Position numbers and translations under genes: made by a program
Origin: Propionibacterium sp.
GTDB lineage: Bacteria; Actinomycetota; Actinomycetes; Propionibacteriales; Propionibacteriaceae
Assembly (NCBI GenBank): GCA_012719335.1
Contig: JAAYAO010000523.1
Location: forward strand, 1-5,138
Direction of reading: 5' to 3'
DNA: 5,138 bases
The notes under the pieces: model-generated
Databases searched by the model: none
Seen by the model: the letters and a program-made list of their open reading frames with translations, nothing else
What the model was told of the DNA's origin: nothing
Shown: positions 1-5,138 of the stretch, one piece after another
Layout: every line of letters begins with the position of its first letter
How positions within the stretch are numbered: the stretch's first letter is position 1

Positions 1-738
1 ATCATGGGCTTCGAATCCCTCTACCGGGTGGTGCAGACCGGGGCGGTCTTCCTCTTCGGCATCGCCGGCGCCACCATGGTGCAGGGCGTGTGGCAGTACC
101 TCGCCCAGGTCGTGCTGATGGTCGGGTTCGCCGCCCTGCTGTACGGCTGGTTGTTGACCGGGCGCCGCGCCAGCATCCACCTGACGTTGCTGGTCGGCAT
201 CATTCTGGGCACCGGGCTGGGAGCCCTGGCCACCTTCATGCAGCGGATGCTCACCCCCAGCGAGTTCGACGTGCTGACCGCCCGGCTGATCGGCAGCATC
301 TCCAACGCCGACGCCACCTATCTGCCGATCGCGATTCCGTTGGCCGGTGCCGCCGGTGGCTACCTGTGGTTGCGGGCCCGCACCCTGAACGTGTTGTCGC
401 TGGGCCGTGAAGTGGCCACCAACCTGGGCATCAACCACAAGCGCGAATCGATCGTCATCCTGTTGCTGATCGCGGTGATGATGGCGGTGACCACCTCGCT
501 GGTCGGGCCGTTGGCCTTCCTGGGCTTCCTGGTCGCGATGCTCTCGTACCAGTTGGCCGACACCTTCGACCACCGCTACCTGTTCCCGGTGGTCTGGTTG
601 ACCGGCATCGTGTTGCTGGCCGGGGCCTACTTCGTGCTGCGCAACTTCTTCTACGCCGAGGGCTCGGTGGGCATCATCATCGAGATCGTCGGCGGCACCT
701 TCTTCATCATCTACCTGTTGCGAAAGGGACGGCTGTGA
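1..738 (+). CDS. Iron-siderophore ABC transporter permease, CeuC/YclO type (5' partial)
   Basis: Inner-membrane permease of the FecCD/BtuC family, which forms the channel passing ferric siderophore from the binding protein into the cell. About 245 residues are visible. The frame is open to the window edge, so the ATG at position 4 is internal: family members run about 315-340 residues, and the opening GFESLY stretch aligns by memory with an internal segment of Bacillus YclO, so roughly 75-80 residues are missing. Counting from that Met, hydrophobic segments lie near residues 9-25, 32-51, 60-79, 106-122, 149-183, 193-212 and 220-239. The cytoplasmic coupling loop that contacts the ATPase is LGREVATNLGI (133-143). 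The family motif GPLAFLGFLV (168-177) is followed by AMLSYQL rather than the usual PH, which is characteristic of the CeuC/YclO/FatC branch. It overlaps the ATPase gene by four bases. The family is secure; a catecholate-type substrate is only inferred from the branch. Confidence 0.93.
   Translation: MMGFESLYRVVQTGAVFLFGIAGATMVQGVWQYLAQVVLMVGFAALLYGWLLTGRRASIHLTLLVGIILGTGLGALATFMQRMLTPSEFDVLTARLIGSISNADATYLPIAIPLAGAAGGYLWLRARTLNVLSLGREVATNLGINHKRESIVILLLIAVMMAVTTSLVGPLAFLGFLVAMLSYQLADTFDHRYLFPVVWLTGIVLLAGAYFVLRNFFYAEGSVGIIIEIVGGTFFIIYLLRKGRL
723..729 (+). promoter_or_regulatory. Shine-Dalgarno site of the ABC ATPase gene
   Basis: The sequence AAAGGGA lies five bases before the GTG at 735, inside the last codons of the permease gene. 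It supports this GTG as the true start of the ATPase gene. Together with the GTGA overlap it indicates translational coupling of permease and ATPase. Confidence 0.6.
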
Positions 739-1490
739 TCCGCATCCGCGGCGCCACCAAGCAGTACAGCTCCGAGGTGCAGATCGGCCCGGTCGACCTG
801 GAAATCCCCAGCGGTGGCCTGACCGCCCTGATCGGCCCGAACGGCGCCGGCAAGTCGACCCTGCTGACGATGGCCGGCCGACTCACCCCGATGGACGGCG
901 GGACGGTCGAGATCGCCGGCCACGACATCCACCGCACCCCCTCGAACAGCCTCGCGAAGGTGATGGCGATCCTGCGCCAGGAGAACCACTACGTGACCCG
1001 GCTGACGGTGCGCCAACTGGTCGGCCTGGGCCGCTTCCCCTATTCGCGGGGCCGGCTCACCGAACACGATCACGTGCTGATCGATCAGGCCGTGGAGTTT
1101 CTCGACCTGACCGAACTGCAGGGCCGGTACCTGGACGAGTTGTCCGGTGGCCAGCGCCAGCGTGCCTATGTCGCGATGGTGCTCGCCCAGGACACCGAGT
1201 ACCTGCTGCTGGACGAGCCCCTGAACAACCTGGACATGCGCCACGGCGTGCAGATCATGCGCCTGCTGCGCGACGCCGCCGACGAACTGGGCCGCACCGT
1301 GGTGGTGGTGCTGCACGACATCAACTTCGCCGGCCGCTACGCCGACCACATCTGCGCGATGAAGGACGGCAAGGTGGTCGCCTTCGGCACCCCCGAGGAG
1401 ATCATCCGCGACCAGGTGCTCACCGACATCTTCGACACCCCCGTGGAGTGCATCCCCGGCCCCTACGGCCCGATCGCGGTCTACTACTGA
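735..1490 (+). CDS. Iron-siderophore ABC transporter ATP-binding protein (FecE/YclP/CeuD type)
   Basis: Cytoplasmic ATPase subunit that powers ferric-siderophore import through the permease encoded just upstream. The 251 residues are typical for the family and all nucleotide-binding motifs are intact: Walker A GPNGAGKST (34-42), Q-loop Gln82, signature LSGGQ (136-140), Walker B YLLLDEP (156-162), D-loop NNLD (164-167) and switch His194. The motif order and the C-terminal tail ending in a hydrophobic stretch with paired tyrosines fit the YclP/CeuD branch, which matches the branch of the permease. The GTG start is chosen because it overlaps the permease stop as GTGA and has a good ribosome site five bases upstream. 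No substrate-binding protein or first permease is visible; they presumably lie upstream, outside the window. The gene ends 18 bases before a large palindrome. Confidence 0.95.
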   Translation: MIRIRGATKQYSSEVQIGPVDLEIPSGGLTALIGPNGAGKSTLLTMAGRLTPMDGGTVEIAGHDIHRTPSNSLAKVMAILRQENHYVTRLTVRQLVGLGRFPYSRGRLTEHDHVLIDQAVEFLDLTELQGRYLDELSGGQRQRAYVAMVLAQDTEYLLLDEPLNNLDMRHGVQIMRLLRDAADELGRTVVVVLHDINFAGRYADHICAMKDGKVVAFGTPEEIIRDQVLTDIFDTPVECIPGPYGPIAVYY

Positions 1491-1507
1491 CCCCGGGTGT
1501 GCCACTG

Positions 1508-1599
1508 GGTTTCGACCCGCCCGCTGTGCGGGCTGCTCAACCGGCGTGGCGGGGCCCGAGCGTCGGTTGAGCAGGGCACGTAGTGCCCGGGTCGAAACC
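1508..1599. repeat. 92-base inverted repeat with nested hairpins (REP/BIME-like, possible bidirectional terminator)
   Basis: This element fills most of the 123-base spacer between converging genes. Outer stem: 1508-1518 (GGTTTCGACCC) pairs perfectly with 1589-1599. Inner stem: 1534-1546 pairs with 1561-1573 at 12 of 13 positions, with one G-T at 1544/1563, around a 14-base loop (1547-1560). Between the stems each arm carries its own hairpin of six perfect pairs and a three-base loop: 1519-1533 (GCCCGC-TGT-GCGGGC) and 1574-1588 (GGGCAC-GTA-GTGCCC). The whole thus folds as a four-way cruciform with no unpaired base at the junction. Read on their own strands, the two 39-base arms agree at 23 of 24 positions outside the hairpins. 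From memory, units of the form GGTTTCGA...CTCAACC are dispersed between genes in many actinobacteria. Its place between converging genes suits a two-way terminator, but neither side has a T-tract. The structure is certain; family and function are inferred. Confidence 0.85.
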
Positions 1600-1613
1600 A
1601 GCGAGGAGCACTC

Positions 1614-3137
1614 TCAGGCGGTCTCGACCCGGAAGATCGGCCAGTCGGCGGCCACTTCGCCGATCGCCTCGAGCGGGTCGGTGTGCGAGACCGGGATGTG
1701 TGGCCGGGCGCCGGGTGCGGCCTTCAGGAAGGCCTGCATCACCCGGGCCCGTTGCAGGACGTCGGGGCCGAGTTCGATCAGCCGGACGTGCTCGGTGCGG
1801 CCGTGGCGCAGGGTGGCCGCACCGTCTGTCGCGCGCACGTTGTGCACCCACTGGGCCCGTTCGCCGAGCATCGACACCAGGTAGCGCTGGCCGTCCACCT
1901 TCGCCATCACCAGCGGGAAACTGACCGGCTCACCGCTGCGGCGCCCGGTCACCACCAGGTTCACCGTCGGCGCCAGTTTCAGCCGTGACAGCCAGGCCAT
2001 CGGCCGCAGGTAGAGCACCTTGGTCAGGGTGCGCGGGCCACCCCGGTACAACCATCGGGCGTACTCGTCGTGCGGGGCGATCAGGGTCTGTTTCAGGCTG
2101 CGCACCCGGGCCGCCTCCCAGCGGGGGTGCACCGGTTGCACCCCGTCCGGGCTGCACTCGGCCTCGTCCAGAACCGCCAGCGCGGCAGTGACCGCTTCCC
2201 GGCGGTGGTCGGGAGCGGCGGTGGCGGCGGCATCCACCACCAGGGCCACCGAGTTGATCAGGGTTGCCAGACCGGCCTCGTCGGCGGGGAAGTGGCCGCT
2301 GTCGACCAGTGGCACCACCGCGGTGGGGGCGGGGATCCGGCGCAGGTACTTCACGCTGAGGTCCATCGGCGTCCATCGGTCACGCACCCCGTGCACCAGC
2401 ACCACCGGCACGTCGACCTGCTCGGCCGGGGTGTGCGGGCGGGACTTCAGGAAGGACCGCATCCACCCCAGGGAGGCGGTGTTACCGGCCCCGCGGGTGT
2501 CGCTCAGCAACTCCGCGAGCAGCTCCGGTTCGTTCGAGATCCGGCCCATCCGCGACACCCACCGCAGCGGGATGCGTCGACCCGCGAAGGGCCCGGCCGT
2601 CGCGGCCAGCAGGGTCGGGCCCAGGGTGGCCAACCAGTTCGTGCGCAGGGTGGCCGCCCGCACCTGGGGGTCGGAGGGGTCCAGCAGGGCGGTGGCGATC
2701 ACCGCGTCGGCGGCCCCGGTGCGGGTGGCGGTGTCCAGGGCGAGCAGCCCGCCGATCGAGGCGCCGATCAGGATCAGCGGCCGGTCGTCCTCCTCCTTGG
2801 CGACCAGATCGGCCAGCATGTCACCCCAGTGCCGGAACCGGATCCGGCCCGGTTGCCGGCTCAGCGTACGTCCGTACCCCGGTAGATCCGGCACCGTCAC
2901 CTGCGCGCCGAGGGCGGCGAGTTGGGCGGCCAGCGGCCACATCGCGGCGGCGTTACCGCCGGCGCCGTGCACCAGCAGGATTCGCACCGGGGCGGCGGGC
3001 TCGCCGATGTGTTCGACATGCACCCGGTGCTGCCCCCAGGTCCACATCAGGGCGGTGCGGGGCATGCCGGGGGGCACGGGCGGAAAGTACCGCTCGTAGC
3101 GCAGATCGGCCGGGTCCAGAACGCCGGGAGTGGACAT
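1614..3137 (-). CDS. Alpha/beta hydrolase fused to a deazaflavin-dependent nitroreductase (Ddn) family domain
   Basis: A single open frame of 507 residues with two enzyme domains. Residues about 36-300 form an alpha/beta hydrolase: oxyanion loop HGAGGN (58-63), nucleophile elbow GASIGG (125-130, Ser127), acid Asp253 in HGVRD, and His282 in DSGHF, so the triad is complete. A linker of about 65 residues follows. Residues about 370-507 match the Ddn/DUF385 group of F420H2-dependent reductases: the TGRRSGEP phosphate-loop region (397-404), then YLVSMLGE (419-426) and WVHNVRA (430-436), ending in a RPHIPV segment (479-484) and a WPIFRV tail. The Arg that I recall after this loop in mycobacterial Ddn is Val405 here. 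No signal peptide is seen, so it is probably cytoplasmic. The gene starts 27 bases after meaB, so it is probably cotranscribed with it. No clear ribosome site precedes the ATG, so ATG codons at residues 25 or 31 remain possible starts. Domain calls are secure; substrate and role are unknown. Confidence 0.85.
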   Translation of the reverse strand: MSTPGVLDPADLRYERYFPPVPPGMPRTALMWTWGQHRVHVEHIGEPAAPVRILLVHGAGGNAAAMWPLAAQLAALGAQVTVPDLPGYGRTLSRQPGRIRFRHWGDMLADLVAKEEDDRPLILIGASIGGLLALDTATRTGAADAVIATALLDPSDPQVRAATLRTNWLATLGPTLLAATAGPFAGRRIPLRWVSRMGRISNEPELLAELLSDTRGAGNTASLGWMRSFLKSRPHTPAEQVDVPVVLVHGVRDRWTPMDLSVKYLRRIPAPTAVVPLVDSGHFPADEAGLATLINSVALVVDAAATAAPDHRREAVTAALAVLDEAECSPDGVQPVHPRWEAARVRSLKQTLIAPHDEYARWLYRGGPRTLTKVLYLRPMAWLSRLKLAPTVNLVVTGRRSGEPVSFPLVMAKVDGQRYLVSMLGERAQWVHNVRATDGAATLRHGRTEHVRLIELGPDVLQRARVMQAFLKAAPGARPHIPVSHTDPLEAIGEVAADWPIFRVETA

Positions 3138-3164
3138 GATGACGGGTGCCGTTCGGGAGCCGGG

Positions 3165-4193
3165 TCAGGGTTCCGTCGGGGAGGTCAGGTCGGGCCACAG
3201 CTCGGGCAGGTCGTTCAGGAAGCGACCGAGCAGCTCCTGCGAACCCTCCAGGGCACTCAACTCACCCGACCGGATCCGGTCCTCCACCGCAGCCGCGGCC
3301 TCGCGCACCGAGGGGGCCCGCCGCAGCGCGTCCTCGAGTTCACCACGCATCAGGGCCCACAACCAGTCGACCTGTTGCCGGCCGCGGCGACCCTCCAGGC
3401 CACCGGGCAGGCCATTCAGATACTCGCGATGTTCCAACACCGCGGCCCACACGTCGTCCAGACCGTGGCCGGTGTACGAACTACTGGTCAGCACCGGTGG
3501 GCGACGGGCATCGGGGTCGGAGGTGATCAGCTTCATCGCCACGCTCAGATCCCGCGCCGCGACCCGGGCCTCGCCCTCGTGGTCACCATCGGCCTTGTTC
3601 ACCGTGATCACGTCGGCCATCTCCAGGATGCCCTTCTTGATGCCCTGGAGTTGGTCCCCGGCGCGGGCCAGGGTGATCAGCAGGAAGGTGTCGACCATGC
3701 CGGCGACCGCGACCTCCGACTGCCCCACCCCGACGGTTTCGACCAGGGTGACGTCGAAGCCGGCGGCCTCCACGATCAGCATCGACTCGCGGGTGGCCCG
3801 GGCCACCCCGCCCAGATGCCCACCCGAGGGGGAGGGCCGGACGAAGGCATTGTCCGACTGGGTCAACGCGCCCATCCGGGTGCGGTCACCCAGAATCGAA
3901 CCACCCGTGCGCGAACTGGACGGGTCGACCGCCAGCACCGACACCTTGTGGCCCTGCTCGATCAACCGCACCCCCATCGCGTCGATGAAGGTCGACTTGC
4001 CGGCCCCCGGCACCCCGGAGATACCCACCCGCACGGCCTTGCCGGCGTGCGGGCGCAGCAGTCGGAGCAGCTCGCGGGCCTTGGCCCGATGATCGAGCCG
4101 GGTCGACTCGACCAAGGTGATCGCCCGCGCGATGTGCGGGCGCGAACCCGACCGAATCGCCTCAGCAAGCTCCTCGGCGCTGTGTCGGGTCAC
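3165..4193 (-). CDS. meaB: Methylmalonyl-CoA mutase-associated GTPase MeaB (ArgK family)
   Basis: G3E-type P-loop GTPase that acts as chaperone of adenosylcobalamin-dependent methylmalonyl-CoA mutase, gating cofactor loading and protecting the enzyme from inactivation. The 342 residues are close to the family's usual 325-340. Motifs in order: Walker A GVPGAGKST (60-68, Lys66); the hallmark DPSSSRTGGSILGDRTRM (90-107), containing the metal-binding Asp; ETVGVGQSE (152-160); the switch III region ARAGDQLQGIKKGI (176-189); and base-recognition NKAD (199-202). A short N-terminal helix and a C-terminal helical tail (about 270-342), used for dimerisation in the family, are both present. The GTG start overlaps the mutase stop as GTGA, with a weak purine-rich site (TGGCGGA at 4203-4209) nine bases upstream, which implies translational coupling to its client enzyme. 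The older name ArgK (lysine/arginine/ornithine transport kinase) is a misattribution not supported by this context. Confidence 0.96.
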   Translation of the reverse strand: MTRHSAEELAEAIRSGSRPHIARAITLVESTRLDHRAKARELLRLLRPHAGKAVRVGISGVPGAGKSTFIDAMGVRLIEQGHKVSVLAVDPSSSRTGGSILGDRTRMGALTQSDNAFVRPSPSGGHLGGVARATRESMLIVEAAGFDVTLVETVGVGQSEVAVAGMVDTFLLITLARAGDQLQGIKKGILEMADVITVNKADGDHEGEARVAARDLSVAMKLITSDPDARRPPVLTSSSYTGHGLDDVWAAVLEHREYLNGLPGGLEGRRGRQQVDWLWALMRGELEDALRRAPSVREAAAAVEDRIRSGELSALEGSQELLGRFLNDLPELWPDLTSPTEP

Positions 4194-5138
4194 GACGCAT
4201 CGTCCGCCAGCTGTTCATCGAGCTTGGTGAGCAGGTTGATCGCAGCCTCGGGGATGTTGGTGCCCGGCGGGTAGATCGCGCTGGCGCCGGCGGCGAGCAG
4301 CTCGTCGAAGTCCTGCGACGGAATCACCCCACCGACCACGATCATCATGTCGGGACGGCCCAACTTGTCGAGCTCGGCGCGCAACGCGGGCACCAGGGTC
4401 AGGTGACCGGCGGCCAGGGAGGACACCCCGACCACGTGCACATCGGCCTCGATCGCCTGCCGGGCGGCCTCCTCCGGGGTCTGGAACAGCGGACCGACGT
4501 CCACGTCCATGCCCAGGTCGGCGTAGGCGGTGGCAATCACCTTCTGGCCGCGGTCGTGGCCGTCCTGGCCCATCTTCGCGATCAGTACCCGGGGACGACG
4601 GCCGTGCTTGGCCTCGAACTGGTCCACCATCGCGCGGGCCTCGTCGACCACGTCACTCTCACCGGCTTCACTGCGATACACACCACTGATGGTACGGATC
4701 TGTGCGGTGTAGCGACCGAACACCTCTTCCAGGGCGTCGGAAATCTCACCGACCGACGCCCACTTGCGGGCGGCGTCGATCGACAGGTGCAGCAGGTTGC
4801 GCTCCGGATCGGTCGGGTCGGGGTTGGCCGCGGCCCAGGTGAGCTTCTGCAGCGCCTCCCGGGTGGCGTCCTCGTCCCGCTCGGCGCGCAACCGTTCGAG
4901 CTTGGCGATCTGCTCGGCACGCACCTTGGCGTTGTCGACCTTCAACACATCGGGGGTCGAGTCGTCGTCGGCGACGACGTACTTGTTCACCCCGATCAGC
5001 GGCTGACGTCCGGAGTCGATCCGGGCCTGGGTACGGGCCGCGGCCTCCTCGATGCGCATCTTCGGAATGCCGGCCTCGATGGCCTTCGCCATGCCGCCGG
5101 CTTCCTCGACCTCCTGGATCAACGCCCAGGCCTTCTCG
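4190..5138 (-). CDS. mutB: Methylmalonyl-CoA mutase large (catalytic) subunit, C-terminal part (5' partial)
   Basis: Adenosylcobalamin-dependent enzyme interconverting methylmalonyl-CoA and succinyl-CoA, used in propionate metabolism. The frame runs open to the window edge, giving about 315 residues. The TTG at 5122 is an ordinary Leu codon: the codons before it read EKAWA and continue the family sequence. The first 165 or so residues are the end of the substrate barrel and the linker, including GGMAKAIEAGIPKMRIEEAA. The cobalamin-binding domain follows: KMGQDGHDRG holds the DxHxxG motif whose His (codon 4556-4558) is the lower cobalt ligand, then VGVSSLAAGH and VVGGVIPSQD. By distance to the C-terminus this His corresponds to His610 of the Propionibacterium enzyme (728 residues), so a little over 400 residues lie outside the window. 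It overlaps meaB by four bases. The small subunit gene (mutA), if this is the heterodimeric type, would lie upstream and is not visible. The catalytic identity is very secure; mutB (rather than scpA or mcmA) is chosen by resemblance to Propionibacterium. Confidence 0.95.
   Translation of the reverse strand, partial: EKAWALIQEVEEAGGMAKAIEAGIPKMRIEEAAARTQARIDSGRQPLIGVNKYVVADDDSTPDVLKVDNAKVRAEQIAKLERLRAERDEDATREALQKLTWAAANPDPTDPERNLLHLSIDAARKWASVGEISDALEEVFGRYTAQIRTISGVYRSEAGESDVVDEARAMVDQFEAKHGRRPRVLIAKMGQDGHDRGQKVIATAYADLGMDVDVGPLFQTPEEAARQAIEADVHVVGVSSLAAGHLTLVPALRAELDKLGRPDMMIVVGGVIPSQDFDELLAAGASAIYPPGTNIPEAAINLLTKLDEQLADDAS

Noticed and set aside
4..6. ATG at position 4 as the true start of the permease
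   Set aside because: The protein would lack the first membrane segments of the FecCD family and begins with a sequence that is internal in homologues; the gene enters from outside the window.
711..1505. Long minus-strand open frame (264 codons) opposite the ABC ATPase gene
   Set aside because: It is antisense to a gene with every ABC motif intact. Its translation is rich in His, Gln, Val and Ala with no recognisable domain, as expected for the reverse frame of high-GC coding sequence.
1491..1507. Classical rho-independent terminator immediately after the ATPase stop
   Set aside because: No hairpin followed by a T-tract is present; the only strong structure in the spacer is the nested palindrome at 1508-1599.
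1537..1884. Short open frames on both strands covering the palindrome and the end of the fusion gene
   Set aside because: They run through the non-coding inverted repeat into the antisense or shifted frame of the Ddn domain, and their translations are Arg/Pro/Ser-rich without motifs.
2031..2240. Frameshift or merged pair of genes at the hydrolase/Ddn boundary
   Set aside because: The frame is continuous with uniform codon use through the linker, and no stop, ribosome site or start codon stands at the boundary.
2020..3099. Plus-strand open frame (359 codons) opposite the fusion gene
   Set aside because: Arg/Ser/Ala/Pro-rich low-complexity translation, antisense to two recognisable enzyme domains; no support as a gene.
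2922..4274. Long plus-strand open frame (450 codons) opposite meaB and the hydrolase start
   Set aside because: It spans two genes and the gap between them in antisense, its composition is Gly/His/Gln/Arg-rich, and it has no domain. It is a GC-driven shadow of meaB and its neighbours.
5120..5122. TTG at 5122 as the start of a short methylmalonyl-CoA mutase-like protein
   Set aside because: The frame stays open to the window edge and the upstream codons (EKAWA) continue the known large-subunit sequence, so this is an internal Leu of a truncated view, not a stand-alone B12-binding protein.

Overview
The window comes from a high-GC bacterium, almost certainly an actinomycete (actinobacterium). 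GC is very high by eye, third positions are almost all G or C, GTG starts are used with GTGA overlaps, and the partial methylmalonyl-CoA mutase closely resembles my memory of the Propionibacterium freudenreichii (shermanii) large subunit. A Propionibacteriaceae-like or related actinobacterial host is the best guess, but it is only an inference.

The layout is two converging gene groups separated by a 123-base spacer. On the left, reading rightward, are the last two genes of an iron-siderophore ABC importer: a permease of the CeuC/YclO type (1-738, its N-terminus cut by the window edge) and its ATPase (735-1490). They overlap in GTGA. On the right, reading leftward, are the C-terminal part of the adenosylcobalamin-dependent methylmalonyl-CoA mutase large subunit (5138-4190, N-terminus outside the window), its GTPase chaperone MeaB (4193-3165, again a GTGA overlap), and, 27 bases further on, a two-domain protein (3137-1614). 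That protein joins an alpha/beta hydrolase with an intact Ser-Asp-His triad to a C-terminal domain of the deazaflavin (F420)-dependent nitroreductase/Ddn family.

The spacer between the converging groups (1491-1613) is mostly filled by a 92-base inverted repeat (1508-1599). Each arm carries its own small hairpin, so the whole folds without unpaired junction bases into a four-way cruciform. The two arm hairpins differ in sequence but keep their pairing. This is the most striking non-coding feature of the window and looks like a REP/BIME-type dispersed element that could also serve as a two-way terminator.

Functionally, the left group imports ferric siderophore. The right group isomerises methylmalonyl-CoA and succinyl-CoA, with MeaB protecting and loading the B12 enzyme. 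The role of the hydrolase-Ddn fusion behind meaB is unknown. I see no RNA genes, CRISPR arrays, transposases or phage genes. Apart from the palindrome and the fusion, the window is ordinary chromosomal sequence.
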